This document shows positions 6,678 through 14,958 of a stretch of 21,244 nt of DNA, one piece after another. The notes under the pieces are model-generated. The model was not told the origin of the DNA, searched no databases, and was given only the letters and a program-made list of their open reading frames with translations. Every line of letters begins with the position of its first letter. Within the stretch, counting starts at the first letter, position 1. This DNA is from SAR324 cluster bacterium (GTDB taxonomy: Bacteria; SAR324; XYD2-FULL-50-16). The translations under genes and the position numbers were made by a program. The DNA lies in contig NVSR01000120.1 of NCBI GenBank assembly GCA_002401295.1, positions 1 through 21,244 on the forward strand, in the 5' to 3' direction.

Positions 6678-9092
6678 TCAACCTGAAGTAGGAAAAGCCA
6701 CTTGAGAGAAATTACGGATGACGGCCTGTTTGAATTGTTGACGTTTGAGGTATTGATCAAACTCTGTTTTTAAACGCAGTGTTTTTTCAAGTTGTTCCAA
6801 CCTATTCTGATAGGGTTTCCCCTTTTCCCCCCGTTCCAGAGCCTGCGCCTTTTGTATTTTCGCACGCTCACTCCGTCTACTCCGCACTAATAGCACACGG
6901 TGTTTTTGATCAAGACGTCTCAAGAATTGATCTCGTTCACGCACCAATAAAATACGCCGATCCATAAGGGTCATAATTTGCTGCTGCTCTTGCTCAAACC
7001 CCTTCCGTATCTGAACGAAAAAATAGGGGCTAGTCTCCATCGATTTCCCCAGGGAGCGCACAAAGAGGGCTTTTTCTTTCCGGCGCCACTTGCCTAAACG
7101 CTGACTTTTTAGCACAGACTGAAAAAAATACTGAATGAACTGCTCATTCCATTGAAAATATAAATCTGAGGGAGTGAAAATCACTTTTAAGGCAGACTTT
7201 ACCCTTCCTTGGTCCACCCTTACTGCCTCTTCTTTTTTCAAGATAGGTAGTTGCTGGTCAAAGGCAAGTTTCCGAGTGATTAACTGGACCTGTTCGAAAA
7301 AAAGTTTACGATCACCTTGTTGAGCGCTCAGTTTTAAGAGAAATTCAATCACAGGAATAAAATACCGATCTCCTTCCTGGTATTTCAAAGCTGCTTGAGT
7401 AGCCGCCGGAAAATCCTTTTCCATATAGGCAAGCTGAGCTTTGACAAACCCCAAGTCCCGATAGTCAGGCAAGGTTTGATCAATCAACTTGATTGTCTCT
7501 CTTAATTTCTGAGGTTGCCTATACCCTAGATTCAAATGAGAGAGATAATTTAAGGCATAGACATCCTTTCGTTGTTGAACTAACGCTTCCAATTGATCAA
7601 CGTGGAGGCTGCTAGGTGGAGTTTGTCGGATTTCAACGAATTCGTATTGCCCCTTCATCCAGGGAACATAAAGACTCCACGCTAATACTAAGCAAATAGA
7701 AATAGGAATAAAGTGCTTCAACGTATTAGTGAGACTCTTAGAGCTTTTGATCACAGGAGAGCTGGCCACTGTAAACCGAGCTAAGATTAAAACCACAGCA
7801 ATCAGGGTATACAAGGGAAATTTAACCACCATCATGCGTGGTGCCACAGAAAAGAGAGATTGAATCAGGTAAGCAATAAAACCGCCCGCAATGCCAATCG
7901 CAACTTTTTGCGCTAGCGGGGAGGAAGAGTTTCTAACAATTCGAAAGATCTGCAGGAAGAGATAGCCCCAAAAGAAAAGAAAGACGATTCCCCCGACCAA
8001 ACCAGCTTCCTGGAGGTACTCCAGATATTCTGAGTGAACATGATTATAACTATGTTCAGAGTGAAATAACCGAGCGTTGGCAGGAACAAACTGGAAGAAG
8101 AGATTATAAGAACTGCCCAATCCATATCCAATCCATGGGGAGCCTTGAATTGACGTTACTGCTGCTTCCCAGGGCATAAACCGCCCATACCAGGCTTCAA
8201 TATTGAAAACAGCGGCAAGGCGTGACTGTTGAAAACCTTCGTCTAAAGAATAAAAAAGGAAAAAAGCTATAATTAGAAGGGCAAGACTTACACCTAGAGC
8301 CAGGATGATTCGCTTTCGAGTCTTCGAGGAACTCAGAAAAAAAGCATAACCCAGGATTGTGATAAAAAGGCTCACCAAAGTAGCCCCTAAAGCCGCTCGA
8401 CTCTGAGCGGTAACGATCGTGCATAGAGTAATAATGAACGTCAACAAGGCAAATCGGTTCCACTTACTGAAGCTCCACCTTGACTTTAACTCGTCTTTTT
8501 TAGAGGAATTGGATTCAGGTATTGAAAGAATTAGAAAAAGTGGCAATAGTTGAATCAAAAAGCCAGAAAAATAGTTACGATTACCAAAGGTTGCTTTCAT
8601 ACTGGACCCCTGACCCAGGTTCAAACTAAAAGACTCGACATCAAATAATTCGACCCAGGCCCAGATACTGGAATAAAGAAGGGTGATGCCCATAAAAAGA
8701 AAAAGAACCCTTAAGTCTTCAGTCCGACGAGTTATTTGATAAAGAAAGACTACCCATAAAATCAATGAAAGATTCGTTACCAGTTCATAGTCAAAATTAT
8801 AATTATATTTCCCTTGGTAAAACCAGTACCCCGGTAGAGTCACCAGCAGAGGTAGCCCCAGGAAGCCCCAAAGTGACCAGGGAGCCGCCCTATTTCCAGA
8901 TTGATAATAGGACCAGACTACAAATATTGTGAGAAGGGTCACACTAGCTAGGACCAATAGAATTTTATAACTATTAACTTGATAGAGCACATAATAGGCA
9001 GTGCTATTCACGCCCCAAAACAATAAACCAAATAAAAAAAGTCTTTGCTGAATAAAAGCTCTTGACTGATCAAGGACGGCTGAGGTTTTCAT
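6678..9092 (-). CDS. O-antigen ligase/polymerase (Wzy_C) family protein with TPR-like and coiled-coil C-terminal extension
   Basis: From the ATG at 9092 the protein has 804 residues. An earlier in-frame start at 9206 would add 38 residues rich in Cys and Arg that do not look membrane-inserted. About the first 480 residues hold roughly a dozen membrane helices. They include the family's periplasmic loop: an upstream TAQSRAALGATLVSLF segment and NHVHSEYLEYLQEAGLVGG, with histidines near residue 350, the motif shared by WaaL ligases, Wzy polymerases and PglL-type oligosaccharyltransferases. Such enzymes move undecaprenyl-linked glycans to lipid A, growing chains or proteins. The soluble remainder first looks like TPR helices (QLAYMEKDFPAATQAALKYQ), then a very basic, charged helical region at about 700-790 (RRLDQKHRVLLVRSRRSER). 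The exact acceptor cannot be told. No sugar-transferase genes are adjacent. Confidence 0.85.
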   Translation of the reverse strand: MKTSAVLDQSRAFIQQRLFLFGLLFWGVNSTAYYVLYQVNSYKILLVLASVTLLTIFVVWSYYQSGNRAAPWSLWGFLGLPLLVTLPGYWFYQGKYNYNFDYELVTNLSLILWVVFLYQITRRTEDLRVLFLFMGITLLYSSIWAWVELFDVESFSLNLGQGSSMKATFGNRNYFSGFLIQLLPLFLILSIPESNSSKKDELKSRWSFSKWNRFALLTFIITLCTIVTAQSRAALGATLVSLFITILGYAFFLSSSKTRKRIILALGVSLALLIIAFFLFYSLDEGFQQSRLAAVFNIEAWYGRFMPWEAAVTSIQGSPWIGYGLGSSYNLFFQFVPANARLFHSEHSYNHVHSEYLEYLQEAGLVGGIVFLFFWGYLFLQIFRIVRNSSSPLAQKVAIGIAGGFIAYLIQSLFSVAPRMMVVKFPLYTLIAVVLILARFTVASSPVIKSSKSLTNTLKHFIPISICLVLAWSLYVPWMKGQYEFVEIRQTPPSSLHVDQLEALVQQRKDVYALNYLSHLNLGYRQPQKLRETIKLIDQTLPDYRDLGFVKAQLAYMEKDFPAATQAALKYQEGDRYFIPVIEFLLKLSAQQGDRKLFFEQVQLITRKLAFDQQLPILKKEEAVRVDQGRVKSALKVIFTPSDLYFQWNEQFIQYFFQSVLKSQRLGKWRRKEKALFVRSLGKSMETSPYFFVQIRKGFEQEQQQIMTLMDRRILLVRERDQFLRRLDQKHRVLLVRSRRSERAKIQKAQALERGEKGKPYQNRLEQLEKTLRLKTEFDQYLKRQQFKQAVIRNFSQVAFPTSG

Positions 9093-9361
9093 TGGTATAG
9101 CATGCGTGGGATAATTATTGAGACGGCGGCAGTGATCAAGATATGAGAGGGTCAGTGTATCCTCACAAACCTTGCATTTTGTATAAAAGTAATTGACTAA
9201 AAACAAACATTATAGGGTTTTTTCTTAGATATTCCCTTGGGTTTATTGTAGATTTTTCATTCTTGTTTGATTAAGGTACTTGTTCAAGCACAATTTTTTC
9301 TTCTGGAAAACCTGTGTTTTGATCTAATTCAACGTTATATTTCATACTCATAGGACTTACA
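9093..9361. other. Divergent intergenic region between the O-antigen ligase-like gene and the exonuclease gene
   Basis: AT-rich sequence that must contain promoters for both directions. On the minus strand TACAAT lies at 9250-9245 but has no good -35. On the plus strand AGGA at 9352-9355 lies six bases before the TTG start of the exonuclease gene and is a credible ribosome binding site. No RNA gene or conserved repeat was seen. Confidence 0.4.
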
Positions 9362-10228
9362 TTGATTGATTCGGTTTTTCAACTTCTTTTCCGCCATGAA
9401 GCCCCAATTTCGGAAAAACAGATTGCCATGTTCCACGGCTATACGAAAACACGGGATCTTGAGATGCTCCAGGGAATATTGAAAACGGATCACCGCTTTC
9501 ACTCTTGTCGGGACAACCTCTGGCAATGTGCTCCTCTCTCTGAATTAATTCCAGATGACAAGATCTCAGAGATTGATTTCATCATTACTGATATTGAAAG
9601 CACGGGCTCTCTGCGTGGTACGGATCGAATCATTGATTTAGCTGCCGTTAAAATTCGCAATGGGCAAGAGATCGGGCGTTTTGAAAGTTTAGTAAACCCG
9701 CAAAAAGAGATCTCTGATCAGATTGTCAGATTAACGGGCATCACTAATGAAGCAGTGTCCACAGCCCCCACAATTGAAGAAATCTTGCCGAAATTCATTG
9801 AATTCGTGGATAAAGGGATCTTTGTAGCCCACAACTCTTTATTTGACTACCATTTTATCAATGCGGAAATTCGACGTTTACAGTTACCGGAACTGGAAAG
9901 TCGCATGGAAATTTGCACCTTTCGCTTGGCGAAAAAATTATTACCTGATGTGAGGGCCCGTGGAGTCAGTGGTTTAGCCGAGTATTATAATTACACCCTG
10001 GAAAATAGACACCGTGCGATGCCAGACGTGTTAGCCACAAAATATTATTTTGAGCAGTTCCTGGAAGAGCTAGGTAAGCAGGATATTCACAACCTCCATC
10101 AATTAGTGCTATTCCAGAAAGAGATCATTACAAAGAAAAAAATCAAAAAGAAAATCAAGAGCTTTCTCCGAAAAAAGGCTCATTTTGCCTCAAGTAAGGG
10201 AAAAAGGGGGAGCTATGAACACAAGTAG
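9362..10228 (+). CDS. DEDDh 3'-5' exonuclease (DnaQ/PolC-epsilon-like) with N-terminal winged-helix-like segment
   Basis: A 288-residue protein starting at TTG 9362, which is preceded by AGGA at proper spacing; the next in-frame ATG is 9428. Residues 73-235 form a DnaQ-type exonuclease. Exo I is TDIESTG with D77 and E79, Exo II is AHNSLFDYHF with D162, and Exo III is HRAMPDV with H217 and D222, so all five DEDDh residues are present. It should hydrolyse DNA or RNA from the 3' end with two metal ions. The first 70 residues resemble a small winged helix of the HARE-HTH kind (ISEKQIAMFHGYT, then a Lys-Thr-Asp-xx-Phe turn and NLWQCAPL). The last 35 residues are very lysine-rich. The gene overlaps gspE by 14 bases, so translation is probably coupled. 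It could be a repair or RNA-processing nuclease rather than a polymerase III subunit, since no polymerase gene is near. Confidence 0.85.
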   Translation: MIDSVFQLLFRHEAPISEKQIAMFHGYTKTRDLEMLQGILKTDHRFHSCRDNLWQCAPLSELIPDDKISEIDFIITDIESTGSLRGTDRIIDLAAVKIRNGQEIGRFESLVNPQKEISDQIVRLTGITNEAVSTAPTIEEILPKFIEFVDKGIFVAHNSLFDYHFINAEIRRLQLPELESRMEICTFRLAKKLLPDVRARGVSGLAEYYNYTLENRHRAMPDVLATKYYFEQFLEELGKQDIHNLHQLVLFQKEIITKKKIKKKIKSFLRKKAHFASSKGKRGSYEHK

Positions 10229-11948
10229 CTCCTTAAACCTCCATCAGCGACTGATTGAGGTGCTAGTTCAAAAAGGGGTGTCTACTAAAAAAGACCTGGA
10301 AGAACAGTGGGAAACAGCCATCAGTAAAGATGTTTCCTTTCGCAAACAACTGATCAAGTCCAAAATCATTCGGGACCTGCCCTATCAAAAAACCGTGGGT
10401 TCATTATTAGATCTGACAGTTGTTGAGCGAGTCGGGACATTAGCTGCGGATTTTCAAAAGAAGTTCACCACTCAAATTCCCATCCGCTTTGCCAAGCAGT
10501 ACCTCTTTTATCCGACGAGCTTCAGCAAAGATGAGTTGATTTTGGCTGTCGTCTCACCTTGGCCCAGTATTCCTTATGAGGAGGCAGCCAGGGAATTAGG
10601 CCAGACTTTTTCTCTGGTTTTAGCCACGGAGCAAGAAATCCTCGATGGCATCAATCGAGCCTATGATCGCAGCACGGGCTCTGCGGAAGAGGCTGCTGAA
10701 ATTTTGGAAGAAGATGAGGAGTTGAAACTGATTAGCGAACTCTCTGGAGAGGAAACGGAAGACCTGTTAGATTCGGAAGACGAAGAGCCCATCAAACGAC
10801 TGATGAACTCTATCCTCTTCCAGTCGGTCAAGGATGAGAGCTCAGATATTCATATCGATCCGGGTAGCCACGAGACTAACGTTCGTTATCGTATTGATGG
10901 GGTTTTACATCTGGTGACTCAAGTCCCCAGACAGGCTCATATCCCCTTGTTAAATCGGGTAAAAGTGATGTCTGGCTTGGACATTTCCATGAAAAACCAG
11001 CCCCAGGATGGGCGGACCATGATTTTGTTAGCAGGAAAAAAAATTGATATCCGTGTCTCTATCATTCCCACCGTTCATGGAGAACAAGCGGTGCTTCGAC
11101 TTTTGAATCAAAGTCTTGGTATTATTGAACTAGATGCGTTAGGAATTCCCCCACAGATAGCCAATCGCATTAAAGAGATGATTCAACAGCCCCATGGTAT
11201 TATCCTAGTAACAGGTCCCACGGGCTCAGGAAAAACAACGACCTTATATTCATCCTTAAATCAGCTGGATGCCAGCCAGAAAAATATTGTCACTATTGAA
11301 GATCCCGTGGAATACCGGATTAGTGATTATGGACAGATGCAGGTCAATGAAAAAGTCGGAGTTACCTTTGCGAAAGGCTTGAGAGCTATGCTGCGGCAGG
11401 ATCCTGATGTAATCATGGTGGGAGAAATCCGTGATGCTGAAACAGCTCAAATCGCTATCCAGGCTTCCCTCACGGGACATTTGGTTTTGAGCACTTTGCA
11501 CACTAATGATGCGGCTTCCAGTGTGATTCGACTGATTGATATGGGCGTGGAACCTTTTTTGGTAGCCAGCACGGTTACCGCTGTTTTAGCTCAACGCCTG
11601 GTGCGTAAAATCTGCCTGCACTGCAAAGAAAGTTACCATCCCTCATCTGAGGAAATGGATAAACTAGCGCTGCCCCCAGAGATTTTGAGTAACTTTAAAG
11701 GAATTCTTTGGCGAGGAAGAGGCTGTGAACAATGTTTGCATACGGGATATCAAGGACGACTCGGAGTTTATGAATTGCTGATCGTCAATGATCAGGTTCG
11801 TCGTCAGATTATTCGCACAACGGATGCTTCCACTCTCCAGCAAGTCGCAATGGAAGCTGGCATGGTGGGGCTTAAAATAGATTGTGGTGAAAAAGTGATA
11901 CGAGGCATTACTACTGTCGAAGAAATGTTACGAGTTGTTTTTACCTAA
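10215..11948 (+). CDS. gspE: Type II secretion system ATPase GspE
   Basis: A 577-residue secretion ATPase of the GspE/PilB family that powers pseudopilus assembly at the cytoplasmic face of the inner membrane. The start at 10215 has a strong GGGGGA ribosome binding site inside the end of the exonuclease gene. The N-terminal region holds a GspE N-terminal/MshEN-type domain (around FAKQYLFYPTSFSKDELILA) and an acidic linker. Walker A is GPTGSGKTTTLY (K340, T341), the Asp box is IVTIEDPVEY, Walker B is IMVGEIRDAET (E404), and the His box is LSTLHTND. A zinc motif has C467 and C470, then C504 and C507. The stretches QASLTGHLVLSTLHTND and GYQGRLGVYELL favour GspE over PilB. No gspF, gspD or gspG is present in this window, so the T2SS genes are dispersed. 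Confidence 0.93.
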   Translation: MNTSSSLNLHQRLIEVLVQKGVSTKKDLEEQWETAISKDVSFRKQLIKSKIIRDLPYQKTVGSLLDLTVVERVGTLAADFQKKFTTQIPIRFAKQYLFYPTSFSKDELILAVVSPWPSIPYEEAARELGQTFSLVLATEQEILDGINRAYDRSTGSAEEAAEILEEDEELKLISELSGEETEDLLDSEDEEPIKRLMNSILFQSVKDESSDIHIDPGSHETNVRYRIDGVLHLVTQVPRQAHIPLLNRVKVMSGLDISMKNQPQDGRTMILLAGKKIDIRVSIIPTVHGEQAVLRLLNQSLGIIELDALGIPPQIANRIKEMIQQPHGIILVTGPTGSGKTTTLYSSLNQLDASQKNIVTIEDPVEYRISDYGQMQVNEKVGVTFAKGLRAMLRQDPDVIMVGEIRDAETAQIAIQASLTGHLVLSTLHTNDAASSVIRLIDMGVEPFLVASTVTAVLAQRLVRKICLHCKESYHPSSEEMDKLALPPEILSNFKGILWRGRGCEQCLHTGYQGRLGVYELLIVNDQVRRQIIRTTDASTLQQVAMEAGMVGLKIDCGEKVIRGITTVEEMLRVVFT

Positions 11949-11996
11949 AGCGGATTATTACTAGAGTTATCAGAATTTTTGGAGAGAAAGAATTTT

Positions 11997-13697
11997 ATGT
12001 CAGACACTAAGGGGACAGCAATCATGGAATTGCCGAGTTACAATCTGAAGCTTGCTTTGAAAGCAACGCTAATTGTCAGCTTTTTTGTTGTCAGCACTCT
12101 AGTCTTAATCAACCAGTTCTTTTTAGAGCGGTTTGCAGATATCAAAATCAAACAAGTTCAGGTGATAGGGAAGGCAACTGCTCGTTTGGTGACGGGTTTA
12201 GCCTTAGAGGATATCAGAAGGGGAAGTCCAGACAGCCTAAAAAAGACATTGGAAGATATCAATCAAGAGATCATCAAATCAAATCATGGGCTCTTGCAAA
12301 TTTCAGTAATTCTCCGCTCTAATGGAACCTATTATAGTAGTACCAATCAAGCATTTCATGGAAAGAAGGTTCACCCCAGCCTCTATAAAAAAATTCAAAA
12401 GAATAAACAGTGGTCTACAGTTGTTCAAAAATTACAGTACAAGCAAAAACAGCAAATTGTTCCTGTATTACAATTCTTACAGAATATACCAGATCCCCAA
12501 AATCTTAAGGGCCCTCCTGTTGCTACAACCCACATTTTATTTGATTATAGCCAGGTACTCAATTCTACTCGCTGGGAACTCTTAATTATCGGCGCCTTAA
12601 TTTTGCTGGTGGCTCTAGTCGCGATTTGGTGGCTGTTAATTCCGGTATCACTCTTTCACCGTGCTCTGGCTCAAGGGCTCTTACAGATAGGACAAAACAA
12701 GTCATCAGTCCATTTACCGGAAAGATTTTCTAATGATTTTGGGCCGCTTTATCGAGTTTTCCATCATCTTAATCATACATTAAAAGCACAAAGTAGCCGG
12801 AAAGCACTCAATGCCGTAGCTGAACTGGGGGATAACAAGCAGCCTGCGCTAACAGCTGATACTGCCCGGCGAAAAATCCATGCTACCTGTCTCTGTGCGA
12901 GGATTCCTGGAATTTATGGCAAAATTAAGTCCTCAGTACCAGATGAAGTTTTTAGATTTGTGGATGAATACCTCGCTTCCTTCCATAAAACTATTCAGGA
13001 ACATGGTGGTCAGTTAGTCCGAGTTCAAGGAGATAAGATTTTTTGTCTATTTGAGGGAGTAAATGCCGTTGATAATGCTATCCGAGCTTCTCTGAAAAGC
13101 AATCATATCTGGCGAGATATCAATCACGAACGCATGGTGCTGAATCAATCTATTTTAGAATTCGGCATTGGTTTGCATACAGCACCAGCCGTGCTTGGGA
13201 CCTTCAAGAAAGTCCTGGGCGAATATAGTATTCTAGGTGAAGCCCCCGATACAGCTGCTTATCTGTGCAGTAATGCAGGAACTGAGGAGATCCTCATCAG
13301 CTTACCGATGATAGAGCAAGCGAAGGGAAGTTTTTCCAGCCAGCCTCTAATCAGCTTTAATAGCAAATCTATAGCTGAGAAGCTTGAGATTTTTGTCCTC
13401 CAAAACCTACCACGAGGCAGAGAAGCCAATCAAATTCCGGAAGAGGGTAAAGCTCTAGCCGGCACGGACAACGTAGAACCAGCCTCCATTCCTAATATGC
13501 TGGAAGAAACTTATGAGTTTTCCCCTTTAGAAGCTGTGGATGATCAATTTGAGGTATTTATCGAAGAGCTACCTCCTCTGAAGGAATTCCCTCCCTCCAT
13601 TTCAGGGGAACTGGAGGAAGAAAAGCCGAAAGTAGAGCAAGAAGAATCTTCAATGTGGGATCAATTTAGTATTAGCTCATCATCAGGCAAGAAATAA
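11997..13697 (+). CDS. Membrane protein with degenerate class III nucleotidyl cyclase (CHD) domain
   Basis: From the ATG at 11997, ten bases after GGAGAG (TTG 11979 is an alternative), the protein has 566 residues. A membrane helix lies at about 20-42, a periplasmic sensor-like segment at 43-192, a second helix at about 193-218 and a short HAMP-like linker. The cyclase homology domain covers about 294-450, and an acidic Pro/Glu-rich tail ends in SSSSGKK. The cyclase fold is recognisable in VRVQGDKIFCLFEG and in YSILGEAPDTAAYL, but key residues are changed. The first metal aspartate is Arg302 (CARIPG in place of FADIxG); the second, D346, is kept. The transition-state Asn and Arg are Asp418 and Tyr422. 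It is therefore probably not an active cyclase but a nucleotide sensor or scaffold. It follows gspE by 48 bases and may regulate secretion or be a partner of its ATPase. Confidence 0.78.
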   Translation: MSDTKGTAIMELPSYNLKLALKATLIVSFFVVSTLVLINQFFLERFADIKIKQVQVIGKATARLVTGLALEDIRRGSPDSLKKTLEDINQEIIKSNHGLLQISVILRSNGTYYSSTNQAFHGKKVHPSLYKKIQKNKQWSTVVQKLQYKQKQQIVPVLQFLQNIPDPQNLKGPPVATTHILFDYSQVLNSTRWELLIIGALILLVALVAIWWLLIPVSLFHRALAQGLLQIGQNKSSVHLPERFSNDFGPLYRVFHHLNHTLKAQSSRKALNAVAELGDNKQPALTADTARRKIHATCLCARIPGIYGKIKSSVPDEVFRFVDEYLASFHKTIQEHGGQLVRVQGDKIFCLFEGVNAVDNAIRASLKSNHIWRDINHERMVLNQSILEFGIGLHTAPAVLGTFKKVLGEYSILGEAPDTAAYLCSNAGTEEILISLPMIEQAKGSFSSQPLISFNSKSIAEKLEIFVLQNLPRGREANQIPEEGKALAGTDNVEPASIPNMLEETYEFSPLEAVDDQFEVFIEELPPLKEFPPSISGELEEEKPKVEQEESSMWDQFSISSSSGKK

Positions 13698-13705
13698 TTC
13701 CAGTT

Positions 13706-14098
13706 TTACTCTTTGACTTCATTACGATTCCAACCCGGAATACGAATCACGATGTCCTCACTGCCATCGGGAACACAGGCACAGGACAGGCGTGATTTTA
13801 AGGTTAGCCCTGGGGTCTCATCCAGATAATCGTCTTCTCTATCTGAGATTTCGTTACAGGTATCGAAGCCCTTTTCAACAACCACATGACAGGTGCAACA
13901 AGCCTGTACCCCGCCGCAGGCGTGATCAATTAGATCTGCGTTACTAGTACTGATCGTGTCCAGAATCGAACCGGGAATCCCATGCCGCCCATAGGGCACC
14001 TTAGTGGGGTCTACCTCAAAGACCTCACCCGTATTTTGAATCGTTATTGTGTATTTATTTTTAGGTGCAGGTGGGACTGGCACACGGTATTTTCTCAT
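13706..14098 (-). CDS. Isc-type [2Fe-2S] ferredoxin
   Basis: A 130-residue plant/adrenodoxin-type ferredoxin of the Isc Fdx kind. The cluster ligands are C61, C67 and C70 in DHACGGVQACCTCHVVV and C106 in SRLSCACV. The surrounding GFDTCNEISDREDDYLDET is characteristic of Isc ferredoxins, which pass electrons to the iron-sulfur assembly machinery. An extra cysteine (C68) sits inside the cluster loop. The N-terminus carries about 12 additional Pro-rich residues. The ATG at 14098 has a textbook GGAGA site six bases upstream. The gene lies 25 bases downstream of the elyC-like gene on the same strand, and its stop is eight bases from the convergent cyclase-like gene. There is no iscSUA or hscBA beside it, so the physiological partner is not evident here. 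Confidence 0.92.
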   Translation of the reverse strand: MRKYRVPVPPAPKNKYTITIQNTGEVFEVDPTKVPYGRHGIPGSILDTISTSNADLIDHACGGVQACCTCHVVVEKGFDTCNEISDREDDYLDETPGLTLKSRLSCACVPDGSEDIVIRIPGWNRNEVKE

Positions 14099-14123
14099 GA
14101 ATTCTCCAAAATGATCAGTTGAC

Positions 14124-14900
14124 TCAGATAAACGTATAAGTGGCTTTGCCTGTTATCCCATAAACGAGGATCCCAACGATTTCATGGATAACAAGGCTCA
14201 TGCGGCTCAAATTGCCACTAGCAGGTAATAAGTTACGAAAGTCCAGGGCTTCCAGTCCAGCCTTAAAATCAACAGGAATTGGATCAACTTTCAAACCAAC
14301 TTGTTGGAAACAACCCTGAGCTCTATACATGTGGAACGCTGAAGTGACGAGCAACAGGGAACCCAGTTGTTCTTTTCGGACCAATGCTCGCGTGAACAGG
14401 GCATTTTCGTAAGTATTACGGGAATCAGGTTCGAGCAGAATCTGATCCTCTCGCAGCCCTAATCGCCTGGCAAAGAGGTACAACAGTTTGGATTCCGACT
14501 TACTTTGATCAACAATAGAACCATTTCCCCCACTAAGGATCAATTTCTTGGCTTTACCCTGCTGTACTAATTCAATGCCTTTCAGCACGCGGTCCACTGC
14601 TCCGGAGAATTCAAACTGTTCGGGGGTGCTTAGTTTCAAATTCATCATACCTGAAAGCACAATGACTCCATCGTATTGATGGTCCAGTGAGGTTGGAGGG
14701 ACGCGCTGCTCCAGAAAAGCGAGAGCATGGTTAGAGACAAATCCAGTAGAGAAGGCATATAGAATTACCCAGACCAAGTAGAGCAATTTTTTACTAAACT
14801 GTCCCTGAGGCATTCGATAGATGAATATCAATAGGAGCAGAAGGATAAAGAAAAGAGGATCTAATAAAAAAGTGACTATCTTAGAAAGATAAAAAAACAT
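14124..14900 (-). CDS. ElyC/SanA/YdcF family (DUF218) membrane protein
   Basis: A 258-residue protein from the ATG at 14900, which has GAGAG five bases upstream; an in-frame TTG at 14912 would add four residues. Two N-terminal membrane helices (FLLDPLFFILLLLLIFIY and LLYLVWVILYAFSTGF) are followed by a periplasmic DUF218 domain. Its typical elements are DGVIVLSGMM, GKAKKLILSGGNG, ILLEPDSRNTYENALFTR and LLVTSAFHMYRAQGCF. E. coli ElyC supports peptidoglycan synthesis and lipid-carrier metabolism at the envelope; YdcF and SanA are relatives. The membrane topology matches ElyC best. The gene is divergent from thiD across 58 bases and probably forms a two-gene unit with the ferredoxin downstream. 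The biochemical activity of the family is not settled, so no substrate is proposed. Confidence 0.88.
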   Translation of the reverse strand: MFFYLSKIVTFLLDPLFFILLLLLIFIYRMPQGQFSKKLLYLVWVILYAFSTGFVSNHALAFLEQRVPPTSLDHQYDGVIVLSGMMNLKLSTPEQFEFSGAVDRVLKGIELVQQGKAKKLILSGGNGSIVDQSKSESKLLYLFARRLGLREDQILLEPDSRNTYENALFTRALVRKEQLGSLLLVTSAFHMYRAQGCFQQVGLKVDPIPVDFKAGLEALDFRNLLPASGNLSRMSLVIHEIVGILVYGITGKATYTFI

Positions 14901-14958
14901 CGGAACTCTCAAGAAATAGAATCTTATTTTTTAAAAACCAAAATCCAAGAGGAAGATT

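Noticed and set aside
8197..8463. Minus-strand frame inside the O-antigen ligase-like gene
   Set aside because: A shifted-frame shadow of the same-strand membrane protein; composition is what a hydrophobic gene yields out of frame.
14901..14958. TPP riboswitch ahead of thiD
   Set aside because: The gap is only 58 bases and lacks the conserved CUGAGA and ACCUGA-type elements.
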